A stretch of 64,000 nt of DNA, from positions 4,001,501 through 4,065,500 of the forward strand of contig JAFMOC010000006.1 in the NCBI GenBank assembly GCA_019802505.1. Direction: 5' to 3'. Below are positions 10,523 to 19,969 of the stretch, piece after piece. Numbering within the stretch: the first letter of the stretch is position 1; every line of letters begins with the position of its first letter. Origin of the DNA: Corydoras sp. C115 (lineage: Eukaryota; Chordata; Actinopteri; Siluriformes; Callichthyidae). The position numbers were made by a program, and so were the translations under genes. The notes under the pieces are model-generated. The model searched no databases. It was not told the origin of the DNA and worked only from the letters and a program-made list of their open reading frames with translations.

Positions 10523-10780
10523 GCAGCATGGTAGCTTAGTGGTTAGCACGTTTGCTTCACAGCACTGGGGATCCAGGTTTGAATTCTGATCTGAGTGGAG
10601 TTTCCATGTTCTCCCCATGTCCACGTGGCGTTTCCTCTGAGTTCTCCTGTTTCATTCCACAGTTCAAAAACATGGATTGAAGGTAAATTGAATATAGAGT
10701 GTGTGTGTCTGTGTGACTGAGTGTGTCCCAGCAATGGATTGGCGCCCTATCCTGGGTGCATCTGCCCAGTGCCAGAAACA
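10523..10780 (+). mobile_element. V-SINE-like SINE, copy 4 (3' truncated)
   Basis: Sense copy with head and central block (TTCCACAGTTCAAAAACATGG). It ends after GCCCTATCCTGGGTGCATCTGCCC and lacks the tail. Confidence 0.83.
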
Positions 10781-10958
10781 GCTATCTATAGGCAACAACC
10801 ACAATCTGAAAGGAAATAAGGGGGTGTCTGTAGGATGATAATTAACAGACTGTGGTAAATTAAATCAAACAAGCAGAAAAAAAGGGAAAACAAAAAATAG
10901 GAACACATTGGATACAGGGTTATATATAGTAGAATGGTGAGTGACAGCAGGTATAAAA

Positions 10959-11020
10959 ACTGGAGCAACTACCGCAGTAACTCCGCAGTAACTTCTGGAG
11001 CAACTACCGCAGTAACTCCT
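10959..11020. repeat. short direct duplication
   Basis: About 25 bp beginning CTGGAGCAACTACCGCAGTA occurs twice, 35 bp apart. Flanking 10781-10958 and 11021-11330 are AT-rich with nothing recognised. Confidence 0.7.
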
Positions 11021-11469
11021 CTTGTCTGAGGAATTGATATTTTAACAAAAGGACACTGAAGTCAGTAAGAATTCTCATCAAAAAACAACAAGTAATGCAG
11101 TGTACAGATATGGAAATAAGGAAATATGGTGCAATTTATTTGCCTCAAATGCTCAACATGCCACATATTTTCAGATAAATAAACACAAAAACGTTTTGAG
11201 ATTTATAAAGTGCAGTGTTCCTTGGTGCCACCAAACAGTCTGAATGCTTTATGAAATACCATCTATGGAGTATGGTTGCTTAAGTTTTTTCACATTAGGT
11301 AAAGATGGTCCCGATCCACCTTGATCACAAACAGTAGCAGAGGGTTGGGATGTTTGTTGTTTCAGGACAGGGGCTGATACAAAAGGCTTTTTCATTTGAG
11401 GGTTGTATGAACACAGCAGTAGTGAATGTATTCACCTTCTGGTAACCCATGGTCACCCCCGAGGCACTA

Positions 11470-11595
11470 ATGATTTAACACAGATGTGTCGTTCTTGATA
11501 CCAAATAGCATTACCAAGAATTCATAAAGGCTCACAAAGGCTGTGTTCTATTCATCACACTTCTTGATACGAATAAGATTGTAGGCACTCCTCAG
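11470..11595 (-). pseudogene. decayed Ty3/Gypsy reverse transcriptase fragment
   Basis: Minus-strand translation from 11595 gives LRSAYNLIRIKKCDE, stop, NTAF, then YEFLVMLFGIKN. This follows the Ty3/Gypsy RT block (D)LRSAYNLIRIxxGDEWKTAF...YEYLVMPFGLxN, with a small deletion and stop codons. Further along the same strand (about 11330-11200) a VDR...FRLFGGT stretch may be integrase, but that is weak. The fragment ends 6 bp from the opposite-facing LTR, so it probably belongs to an older element. Confidence 0.75.
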
Positions 11596-11601
11596 GCACA
11601 G

Positions 11602-12136
11602 TGTCAGGTTGGGAGGGTTGGTCCCCTCCCCCCTGTCTCTCGTGTGCGGGTTTTCGGCCGTGTAGGGCTTCCGTAGGTAGGACCCACCCTCGTGATCAGG
11701 GATTGGGTCCTACCTGATCACATGCAACCCGCTGGCTGCTTTTCAAGCACGCAAGCACAGTAGCCAGCGGGTCAGCATTAACGAGTGTATCCGCTCGTGT
11801 GCATACGCTCAGTGCCACGTCGGGTGTTATGTGTGGTTGTTTATTTTATTTTATTTCGTTATCTCGTTCGCCGAGCATTCAGCGGCCTTTCCGCTGTCTG
11901 GTTAGTGTACGTTGGTTTTGGTTTTCACGGCACGTTTCTTCGTGCTCGCAACGGCGTTCCCGCTGCATCGTGTCGGTTGTCTTTATTTGCTCTTGGTTCC
12001 TTCTAGCGGCGTTCCCGCTGTGCAAGGCAAATAAAAGTATTTGTTGATTCGCTTACCTGGTCGCCTGGCTCGATATTTCTACACCGCACCGCGCTGCGCC
12101 GCCATCTTCCGGACAGCGCGCACTCCGAATCTGACA
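11602..12136 (+). repeat. candidate 5' LTR (535 bp)
   Basis: Begins TGTCAGGTTGGGAGG and ends TCCGAATCTGACA, giving the inverted hexamers TGTCAG/CTGACA with TG...CA termini. An AATAAA lies at about 12029. A Gag-type start codon follows directly (AAAATGCTGACCCCCGG). No partner LTR is in the window, so orientation rests on the downstream Gag-like frame. No standard tRNA primer site is evident. Self-priming, as in the sushi/Tf1 group, is possible. Confidence 0.6.
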
Positions 12137-12276
12137 AAATGCTGACCCCCGGAGACTTCTACCAAGTCCAGGACTTCTCATCCGGGTAAGCGTGCGCTTT
12201 TATAATATTTCTCCGCGACCGCGTTCCCCGGCTTTCGTCCCGGTTTTTTTTTTTTTTTTTGTATATTATCGGCAGC

Positions 12277-12780
12277 GGCGTTAGCTTCGGTGCTAACCGC
12301 GCTTAGCCGCATCCTCCGGCTATTTGCAGCGTTAGCTTTGGCGCTAGCCCGCATAGGTACTGTGTTTCGGCTGCAACACTCGGCTATTTACATCGGCGTT
12401 AGTCCCACCATTAGCCGCGGTTTCAGCAGCAGCGTTTTGGCTTTGTAGACCGGCGTTAGCCACGCCACTAGCCACAGTTTTCGTTGCTGCATCTGGCTAT
12501 TTAGATTGGCGTTAGCCACGCCATTAGCCGCGTTTTCAGTTGCAGCATTCGGCTACTTAGATTGGCGTTAGCCACGCCATTAGCCGCAACCTCCAGCTGC
12601 AGCACCGGCTTCCTTAGCTCGGCACTAGCACTGCCTCTAGTCGAGTCCCCGGCTGCAGCAGCAAGTCGAATTAACACGGCACTAGCCATGCCAGTAGATA
12701 CCCCAACTGTAGTGATCGGCTTTATTAGCTTGGCGCCGGCCCCGCCGCTTAACTCTTGCTGCAATACTCGCTCCCCGGAG
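12277..12780. repeat. minisatellite, 56-57 bp unit
   Basis: Units carry GGCGTTAGCCACGCCATTAGCC plus a CAGTTGCAGCATTCGGCTA segment. The GCGTTAG/GCACTAG mark recurs at 12329, 12396, 12453, 12509, 12565, 12622, 12679 and 12733, spaced 67, 57, 56, 56, 57, 57 and 54. The array runs into the Gag-like frame, giving it an Ala/Leu-rich N-terminal part. Confidence 0.85.
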
Positions 12781-13575
12781 GTTGGAGCGGGGAGGGGTAT
12801 CGATCGGGTCCCGGAGTATGGGGAGATTGTTCTCCCTCTTTTGGCTTCGGTCAAGCTCCCGGCACCCTGCGACGGGGTGGCGTTAAAGCCATTGCCGTAT
12901 ATTATCGGCTGTCGCAGGGTGTTCTTTCTGGTCACCAGTCGGGAGCTTTCGGACCGAGAGAGGGTGTTGTTCTACCTCTCCCGACTCCTGGGCCCTGCGC
13001 TGAGGTGGGCCGAAGGTCTAGTGGCCACCGGGGACGTCTGTCTCACCTCAGCGAGCCGTTTCGAGTCGGCATTCTTAGCCCGGTTCGCCCCGGGTTCAGA
13101 TGCCGGTTCCTTAGGGGATCACCTGGACGCGGTGAAGAGGCAGCTTCACCGCGGCCGAGCCGGGGGTCCTCAGCGCGAGCATTCTCGCCCCGCCGCGCGT
13201 CTCCCGCCGTGGGAGGTTCCCGGGCCTAGGGTTCACCCCCTTAGCGAGTGGTTTCTCGCCGTTCGGGATTCGCCGCGCGCTCCTCCGTGCGAGTCTTCTT
13301 ACTCCACGGAGGACCCGGTCAGTGAACGCTCGCTCGCCACCCGGGCTCCGCCGCGCGTTCCTCCGTGCGTGCCTCCTATCTCCACAGAGGACGCGCTCAG
13401 CGAGCTCTCCTTCGCCGCCGGGCCCCGCCTCACGCTCCTCCGTGCGAGTCTCCCTACTCCACGGAGGCCCCATTCAGCGAGTTCTCCCTCGCTGCCCGGG
13501 TTTTGCCTCGCGCTGCGCCGTCTCGCGCTGCACCTCGCGCTGCGCTCGGGCCCCGCCGCGCGTTTCTCCGTGTGA
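12562..13575 (+). CDS. Gag-like frame of the LTR element
   Basis: Open for 337 codons. The central part (about 12838-13150) reads VKLPAPCDG, then SRELSDRERVLFYLSRLLGP followed by ALRWAEGL, then ASRFESAFLARF and LGDHLDAVKRQ. It follows the order of sushi/Gypsy Gag proteins: LPxPFDG, SDxxRVxxxISLLxGxALxWA, FxxxFxxxFD. The N-terminal third is minisatellite-encoded; the C-terminal third runs into the hairpin repeat array and is Pro/Arg/Ser-rich. Zinc knuckles are not seen. Frame choice beyond 13200 is unreliable because several frames are open in the GC-rich repeats. Confidence 0.6.
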   Translation: MALATPLAATSSCSTGFLSSALALPLVESPAAAASRINTALAMPVDTPTVVIGFISLAPAPPLNSCCNTRSPEVGAGRGIDRVPEYGEIVLPLLASVKLPAPCDGVALKPLPYIIGCRRVFFLVTSRELSDRERVLFYLSRLLGPALRWAEGLVATGDVCLTSASRFESAFLARFAPGSDAGSLGDHLDAVKRQLHRGRAGGPQREHSRPAARLPPWEVPGPRVHPLSEWFLAVRDSPRAPPCESSYSTEDPVSERSLATRAPPRVPPCVPPISTEDALSELSFAAGPRLTLLRASLPTPRRPHSASSPSLPGFCLALRRLALHLALRSGPAARFSV

Positions 13576-13852
13576 GCCTCCTATCTCCACGGAGGACGCG
13601 TTCAGCAAGCTCTCGCTCGCAACCCGGGTCCCACCGCACGCTCCTCCGTGCGAGTCTCCCTACTCCACAGAGGCCCCGTTCAGCGAGTTCTCCCTCGCTG
13701 CTCGGGTCCTGCCTCGCGCCGCTCGGGCCCCGCCTCACGCTCCTCCGTTCGAGTCTCCTGACTCCACGGAGGACCCGTTCGTCGAGCGTCCCCTCGGCGA
13801 CCGGCCCGCGCTGCGCGCCCCTCCGTGCGAGTCGCCTTACTCCACGGAGGCC
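13271..13852. repeat. hairpin minisatellite, seven units of about 80-127 bp
   Basis: Each unit carries CCTCCGTG, about 15 nt, then CACGGAGG: an 8-bp inverted repeat. Units start near 13274, 13358, 13435, 13562, 13642, 13741 and 13820. Several have one mismatch in an arm (CACAGAGG, CCTCCGTT, TCTCCGTG). Between hairpins are GTTCAGCGAGTTCTCCCTCG-type segments. On the plus strand one frame reads CESPYSTEAPFSEFSLAARV. Confidence 0.85.
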
Positions 13853-13950
13853 CCGTTCAGCGAGTTCTCCCTCGCTGCTCGAGTTCTGCCTCGCGCCTCG
13901 CGCTGCGCCGCCTCTCGCTGCTGCGTCTCGCGTGGTGCCTCGCTCTGAAT

Positions 13951-14330
13951 GAGGCTTCACCTCAACGCGTGTTCCCTCGCGGTTCTCCTCGCGATTCCCC
14001 TCGCGTTGCCTCTCACAGCCCTCCGCGTGTCGCTTCCCGTGATTCCGCTCGCAGTTCTCCTCGCACGGTCCCTCATGAGGCTTCTCCTCAATGCGTGTTC
14101 CCTCGCGGTTCTCCCCGCGATTCCCCTCGCGTTGTCCCTCACGCCGCGCCTCGCAGTCCTCTGCGCGTCGCTCCTCACGACTGCGCTCGTGGTTCCCCTC
14201 GCGCAGCACCTCGTACTATGTCTCGCACTGCACCTCCGGTTGCGTCTCTCGACGCTCGGGATGAGGCTTCACCTCAACGCGTGCTTCCTCGCGGTCCCTC
14301 GCGTTGCCCCTCGCAGCCCTCCGCGCATTG
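13951..14330. repeat. longer tandem repeat, about 126-186 bp units
   Basis: The block GAGGCTTCACCTCAACGCGT with GTTCCCTCGCGG recurs at 13951, 14077 and 14263. Between these are many short CCTCGCG-type degenerate repeats. Very CpG-rich. Confidence 0.8.
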
Positions 14331-14576
14331 CCTCCCGCGATTCTTTTCGCGGTTCTCCTCACACGGTCCCTCGTGCTGCGTCTCCTGACGCTCCGGTGGA
14401 GACTTCACGCGGTTTTCTTCGTGTTGCCCCTCGAGGTCCTCCGCAACGCGGGTTTTCTTGCGGTTCGTTCCGCCATGCCCCTCACGCTGCCCCTTGCTCG
14501 CATGTCGCCTGGCAATGCGTCCGACGCTTCTCCGCGTAATGTTCCGCATAGTCCTCCGCGGGGTTGTCCACGGGAC

Positions 14577-15000
14577 ATGCCGTCCGGGTTCAGTGTAATC
14601 AGCGTTCGGGGGCCGGACTCTGTCTCGGTAGTCCAGGACCGGGTGTTGTATGAGGTGGACGAGGTACTGGCTCTCTCTCTGTGTGTCCAGGTGGCGGAGA
14701 GGAAGGAGACTGGGAGTCGCGGCATGGCGCTCAGCGCATACCCCAGAGGGCAGTCCAGTGGTCTGGTGAGGAAGCAGTGGAGTCCTGTGGTCCCCGCACA
14801 GGATAGATTGACCCCTGCTTCTGTCTTTAAGACCGCCGCGCTGGACTATGTGCCCCGTAACGTGGACGACCCGTTCTCTGCCCAGGACAATTTGCCACCC
14901 GCTCTGGACCAAAATACCACCGGACCAAGGACTTTGGGGGCGGAGGAGTTCATATGGGACCCTGGGACGGCTGCCATGTTCATGGACTATGTCGGATTCA
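14577..15000 (+). other. non-repetitive interior of the GC-rich element
   Basis: About 420 bp without internal repeats between two arrays. The plus-strand frame that is open from 14304 to 15266 covers it and contains SVISVRGPDSVSVVQDRVL. I recognise no domain. Whether it was ever coding is unknown. Confidence 0.35.
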
Positions 15001-15005
15001 CCGTT

Positions 15006-15173
15006 GCGTCCACTCGGGTCACAAGTGCGTCCACTCGGGTCAGTTTTGCGTTCACTCAGGTCACATATGCGTCCACTCGGTACTTTTTGGCGTTCACTCG
15101 GGTCACCTGTGCGGTCACTCGGGCCACTCCAGCGTCCACTCGGTTCACATGTGCGACCACTCGGGCCATTTTT
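15006..15173. repeat. 21-bp minisatellite, eight units, no indels
   Basis: The unit TGCGTCCACTCGGGTCACAAG recurs with GCG marks at 15006, 15027, 15048, 15069, 15090, 15111, 15132 and 15153: exactly 21 bp each time. All three plus-strand frames stay open, giving heptads such as (TSASTRV), (CVHSGHK) or (RPLGSQV). Confidence 0.9.
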
Positions 15174-15249
15174 GTTCATAGTCTGGTCAACATACGGGCT
15201 CTTGATGCCAGTAGAGAATATGGACATGGCAGGCAATTTAAGGCAATAG

Positions 15250-15689
15250 TGGGAGTAATATTGTGACCATTTTAAAATCTCTTTTTTAAAATAACTAAGA
15301 AAATAATAGGATCATAAGTTGTTCAGTACAGCAGACTGAGGATTTTAAGAAAGGCTGAGACAGAGATGTTTTGTTTTACAGGTTGTGCGATCTTTGTGAT
15401 CTTTGCATATTTGACCTTCATTGACTGAAAAAAACATTACAATATGAAAAAGCAATGTTCATAGTAGGGATACTCACCATATATAAGTTTACACTATGCA
15501 CTTTCCCAGGGTTTGTGCCTTGTAAAGTGCTGGGCAAAGTCCTTGCAGACCGGCTGTGATAAATGTTCAGGATGAACTCCATTTGAAAGTCACCAAAAGT
15601 GTCATTCTAGCCTCTGCCTACTTATTCATATATTTAGGAATATTTTAGACATATTAAGGCACCACAATCCTAAATAAAAAATAAATAAC
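15250..15689. other. unassigned AT-rich sequence
   Basis: No coding, repeat or RNA signal recognised. Confidence 0.6.
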
Positions 15690-16035
15690 TAAACATCCAA
15701 CCATCTATTCATCTATCCTATCTTTTTCTTAATCCTATGGTAGTACCCTTTGCCCAGCCAGAGGAGAATGTTTCAGGTGCTGGACAGATACACCCAGAAC
15801 AGGGCCTCAATCTATCCCTGACCACACACTTACTCAGTAAGTGCCACTCATATAGGGGCAATTTAGAGCAGTTAATTAGTCTTGAAACCTTAGAGCAGTT
15901 AATTAGTCTTGAAACCTTTTTGGACTGTGGAAGGAAACCAGAAAACCCAGAAATATGTAAACTCCACACAGATTTGGATTCAACCATAGGATTTGACCCC
16001 AGTGCTTAGAGACGAATAAGGGCTAACCACTGTCA
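15690..16035 (-). mobile_element. V-SINE-like SINE, copy 5 (old)
   Basis: Diverged reverse copy. GCTGGACAGATACACCCAG and TTTTTGGACTGTGGAAGGAA remain readable. It carries an internal tandem duplication of about 26 bp (AGAGCAGTTAATTAGTCTTG) at 15867-15918. Confidence 0.75.
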
Positions 16036-16057
16036 TCCCAATAAAAAAATATAAAAT

Positions 16058-16388
16058 AATTCATTCATTCTTTCATTCATCTTCTGCTTTATTCTATATT
16101 AGGGTCGCGGGGTGGTCCCCATGCCCATCCAGGGGAGAACGTTTCGGGCGCTGGGCAGATATACCCAGGACAGGGCGCCTATCGCTGGGCACACACTCTA
16201 TATGGGGCAATTTGGAGAACTCATTTGACTTGATCCATGTTGTTGGACTGTGGGAGGAAACCGGAGAACCCGGAAGAAACCCACGCAGACACGGGGAGAA
16301 CATGGAAACTCCACCCAGATGGGGATTCGAACCGGGAATCCCTAGTGCTGAGAGGCGAAAGTGCTAACCACTAAGCCACCGTGCCGCC
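16058..16388 (-). mobile_element. V-SINE-like SINE, copy 6
   Basis: Well-preserved reverse copy with an (ATTC)n tail at the left and the tRNA-like head ending at CCACCGTGCCGCC. Confidence 0.9.
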
Positions 16389-17261
16389 ATATAAAATTAT
16401 ATAAATAAAAAAAATTCCAACAGCCCTGTAAATGGTACTTAGCAGTACCTAATTTTATATTATCATATTTCTCTACAATTGCTTCAGCTTTGTCTACTGG
16501 TGTTCAATATACATTTCTTACTGGTTAAGAAATTGGGTTATTGGGGAAATCTATCAGCGTGTTAATTGGTACATCTGTGTAAAAGTACCATATTTCAAAA
16601 GGTATTACTGCAACATGTCTTCTTGAGAAATTTTAATTACTCCTTATTCGTTATTTAGTATGTTTAGCTATTTGAAAGTGCTATTTAATTTCTTCCCAGT
16701 AGAGGGAGGCATGAGACGAAAAACCTGTAATCAGTTAATGTTGAACCAATGGAATACCGTGCAATAAAAAAAATCACAAATATTTGTTTAAATGTGTGTA
16801 GTCTTTTTCGAATCATTTAATTGTATTGTATGGGCCAAAATCAGTGACATTGTGAATGACACTAACCTAGTATGGCAGTAGACTAAGACAAAAAGGGATA
16901 TTTAATATCTGACGAGTTTAATATTGGTGTAATTTTTATAAGGCTATTGAACACTTTATAATTGAACATGCACATTTTTTTCATGTACTGGACCAGAGGG
17001 ACACCATAGTAAATTTGTCTGTGGTCAAAACATTTACCAATAAATTGTTAAACAAACATAGTGATGAACTGTACCAGTTTCTTAATGAATACCATGTGCT
17101 TTTGTCTAATAAGATGACATGATCTACACTTGCAAACACTGCAATGCAATCAAATAATGTTAATAAATATATTTATTTAAAATTTTTTAATAATTATTTA
17201 TATTATTATTTATTATAAATATGTATATTATTATAAATTGTTATAATTATTATTATAATAG

Positions 17262-17265
<4 letters not shown>
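16389..17265. other. unassigned AT-rich sequence
   Basis: Nothing recognised apart from short A/T runs towards the right end. Confidence 0.6.
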
Positions 17266-17316
<51 letters not shown>

Positions 17317-17341
17317 TTTTTGGGGGGGGGGGGGGGGGGGG
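17266..17341. repeat. (TA)n - poly(T)23 - poly(G)20 tract
   Basis: TA dinucleotides, then an unbroken T run (17299-17321), then an unbroken G run (17322-17341). A sequencing or assembly artefact is possible at such a junction. Confidence 0.9.
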
Positions 17342-18169
17342 CAATGGAAAAGGGGGGGTGTCCAAACGGTAGACTCTCCTGTATGTATTGGCTGACCTAC
17401 AATGTAAGTATTTATATTTGGCTAACGTGGACAACAAAATATGTCCAGAGAAAACTTTTAAAATAAAATTCTCTGCAATGGTACAATTAATAATTTTGAA
17501 TGTACGTAAATAACGTAAATTATTGACATAACAGACATATTTGTAGCAAACATGAAACAATGGGGCGGTGCATTCGCAGCTTTAATCAATTTAAATGACT
17601 CAAAAAATTTTGAACCAGAAGAATTATTTGTTCACAATTTAGATATCAGTAGCAGATGTTGTTATGATGCCTTTACCCTGCTTTCCTTGTCAATTTATGG
17701 TACCTTTTCATCAGTTATGTCTTGTCTGACCAAACTCTTAGGTAAAAAATTAATAAAATAGGAGCAAAAAATCAGGAGCATCTTTGACTATGGAATGTAG
17801 AACATAGTGGGATAATGTGTTAAAAATAGAGCTGAGCAAAAAATTCGTAGAGATGGCAGGTATAAAAAAGATACATACATAAGCAATTGCTTACACTTCT
17901 TACAGTGATCCAAACATATATTGAAACCTACTTCTAAATGACAGCTGTTTGCTCATGTTATATGCAATCAAGGTAGGAAAGGAAGAAGTCTATATTAAGT
18001 TAAATCTACAACAACCTGAGTAAGAGACCAAAAGCCCAAGCATGAACATAGAATTTATTAATAAGCTACCATTAGGATCTTATTAATCAATAACTACTTT
18101 TTTGCAATCACTATACTTAGTTCGATTATATGTGCAATACTTTGCAAAAACCTTTACATTATATGTCAT
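17342..18169. other. unassigned AT-rich sequence
   Basis: Small open frames here (e.g. 17552-17761) have no recognisable family or splice support. Confidence 0.55.
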
Positions 18170-18435
18170 GTACATAAGTGAGCAGTTTATTTTATTTTGT
18201 AAATACTGATTTTTATATCTATTATATTTTCCTTTTTTAAGTACTTCTCTTCATATACAGTAGATGTATCTTTTTAACTTTCCCAATTACTGTCACTTTT
18301 ACTGCTGAGAATGTGAATTTCCCCATTGTGGAACCAATAAAGGACTATCTTCATCTTATCTTATCGTATCTTATGGCATCGTTTCTTATTTTTTCTTATC
18401 TTATCTTATCTTATCTCGGCTTATCATATCTTATT
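18170..18435 (+). mobile_element. 3' tail of a non-LTR retrotransposon, copy A
   Basis: Runs through AGTACTTCTCTTCATATACA and TTTCCCAATTACTGTCAC to the common LINE terminus AATTTCCCCATTGTGGAACC then AATAAAGGACTATCTT, followed by (ATCTT)n. No coding part remains. Confidence 0.65.
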
Positions 18436-18554
18436 ATACTTATTTTACTATTGTATTTGATAGTTTTTCTATTGTCTTCCCTCTCTATTATATACCATGT
18501 ACATAATTGAGATTTCTATTCATATTATATTTTTGTTTTTTATGTACTTCTCTA

Positions 18555-18918
18555 GCTGCACGGTGACTTAGTGGTTAGCACGTTCGCCTCTCAGCACTAG
18601 GGATTCCGGGTTCGAATCCCAATCTGGGTGGAGTTTCCATGTTCTCCCTGTGTCTGCATGGATTTCCTCCGGGTTGTCTGGTTTCTTCCCACAGTCCAAA
18701 AACATGGATCAAGTCAATTGAATTCTCAAAACTGCCCCATATAGAGTGTGTCTGTGTGTGTGAGTGTGTGCCCAGGGATAGATTGGAGCCCTGTCCTGGG
18801 TGTATCTGCCCAGCGCCCGAGACGTTCTCCCCTGGATGGGCATGGGGGAACCCCCCCCCCCCACACACACACACAACCCTAATAGAGAATAAAGCGGAAG
18901 ATAATGGATGGATGGATG
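18555..18918 (+). mobile_element. V-SINE-like SINE, copy 7
   Basis: Sense copy with full head, central block and (GGAT)n tail. It contains an (AC)n/poly(C) expansion at 18850-18875. Confidence 0.9.
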
Positions 18919-18940
18919 TACTTCTCTAAATCGATATATC

Positions 18941-19153
18941 ATTTACATTTACATTTGGTCATTTAGCAGACGCTTTTATCCAAAGCGACTTACAATGTGA
19001 GCACAGGGTTCATCACAACATCCTGGAGCAATGAGGGTTAAGGGTCTTGCTCAAGGACCCACACTGGTAACTTCAGTTTACCTGGGATTTGAACCGCCAA
19101 CCTTCAGATTGAAAGCCCAACGCCCTGACCACTGAGCTACCACTCCCACCCAT
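18941..19153 (-). mobile_element. third SINE type, tRNA-derived
   Basis: Reverse-oriented. In sense it starts GTAGCTCAGTGGTCAGGGCG with a B box GGTTCAAATCCC, has GGTCCTTGAGCAAGACCC, and ends GCTTTGGATAAAAGCGTCTG then CTAAATGACC. The last ~35 bp match the 3' end of the LINE fragment at 51655, as expected for a SINE mobilised by that LINE. Confidence 0.85.
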
Positions 19154-19313
19154 ATCAGATGTACATTTGTAAGTTTCCGAATTACTGTCACATCTCATTT
19201 CATCTCATCTTATATCATTTTATCTTCTCTTCTCTCATCTCTTCTCGTCTCATCTCATCTCATCTTATCCTAAACCATGCCTCAATTTAAATAAATGAGA
19301 ATTAAATCAAATA

Positions 19314-19665
19314 AGCGGCACGGTGGCTTAGTGGTTAGCACGTTTACCTCTCAGCACTAGGGATTCCCGGTTCGAATCCCCATCTGGGTGGAGTTTCCAT
19401 GTTCTCCCCGTGTCTGCGTGGGTTTCCTCCGGGTTCTCCGGTTTCCTCCCACAGTCCAAAAACATGGATCAAGTCAATTGAATTCTCAAAATTGCCCCAT
19501 ATAGAGTGTGTCTGTGTGAGTGAGTGTGTGCCCAGCGATGGATTGGCGCCCTGTCCTGGGTCTATCTGCCCAGCGCCCGAGACGCTCTCCCCTGGATGGG
19601 CATGGGGAACCCCACCGTGACCCTAGTAGAGGATAAAGCGGGAGACAATGAATGAATGAATAAAT
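19314..19665 (+). mobile_element. V-SINE-like SINE, copy 8 (well preserved)
   Basis: One of the best copies: intact A box, B box GGTTCGAATCC, central block, GATGGATTGGCGCCCTGTCC and (GAAT)n tail. It ends about 300 bp upstream of gdf7 exon 1. Confidence 0.93.
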
Positions 19666-19699
19666 CAAATAAGAAAAAAAAATGACAATGACTTGTTTA

Positions 19700-19969
19700 T
19701 ACCGTAAATAAAAAGTCGGATGAGCATTTCTTTTAGATTTCTTTTTATCAGAGTGATGAGAATGATGCTGTTAAAAGACGCGGCGTGCAGCAGCAGGATC
19801 GCAGCTTATTTGCTCGGTCGGTCTGTAGGGGCGCTGGCGTTGTTCAGCGCAACAGGCGTTCCCTCGCTTTTTCGCAATTATTAAATCAATCTAAAGACGA
19901 AAAGGGGAGTTTCTTAAGTCCACGCTCTTCGTCCCCGGTTCCCCCACGTTTGGTCAGACAGCAGTGGAA
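19700..19969 (+). promoter_or_regulatory. gdf7: gdf7 upstream / 5' UTR region
   Basis: From about 19780 the sequence becomes CpG-rich and stays so through exon 1, as at many developmental gene starts. No TATA box or precise start can be fixed by eye. Confidence 0.4.

Larger units (their letters stand above)
11602..15245 (+). mobile_element. GC-rich LTR element, 5' LTR plus Gag-like and repeat-rich interior, truncated
   Basis: A GC- and CpG-rich island in otherwise AT-rich sequence. It comprises a 5' LTR (11602-12136), a short leader with an ATG just after it (12140, LTPGDFYQVQDFSSG then a possible GTAAGC donor), a 57-bp minisatellite, a Gag-like frame, three more tandem arrays and a unique stretch at 14577-15000. 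No zinc knuckle, protease, RT or integrase is seen, and no second LTR follows. It looks like a truncated or non-autonomous Ty3/Gypsy derivative. The right boundary is set where composition returns to AT-rich. Confidence 0.65.
18480..19275 (+). mobile_element. same LINE tail, copy B, split by two SINEs
   Basis: Text matching copy A reappears in pieces: ATGTACTTCTCT before the SINE at 18555, a short middle piece at 18919-18940, and GATGTACATTTGTAAGTTTC then CGAATTACTGTCAC after the SINE at 18941. It ends in an (ATCTC/ATCTT)n array at 19196-19275. Confidence 0.55.

Noticed and set aside
15006..15173. CRISPR array
   Set aside because: The 21-bp units are contiguous, with no unique spacers, and lie in a vertebrate genome.
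12501..15236. Several long minus-strand open frames in the GC-rich island
   Set aside because: They are products of high GC and repeat structure (few stop codons in any frame). They are Arg/Gly/Glu-rich, without domains, and opposite a recognisable Gag-like frame.
18555..18640. tRNA genes at the heads of SINE copies
   Set aside because: A and B boxes are present, but there is no full cloverleaf and the sequence runs on into the SINE body in every copy.
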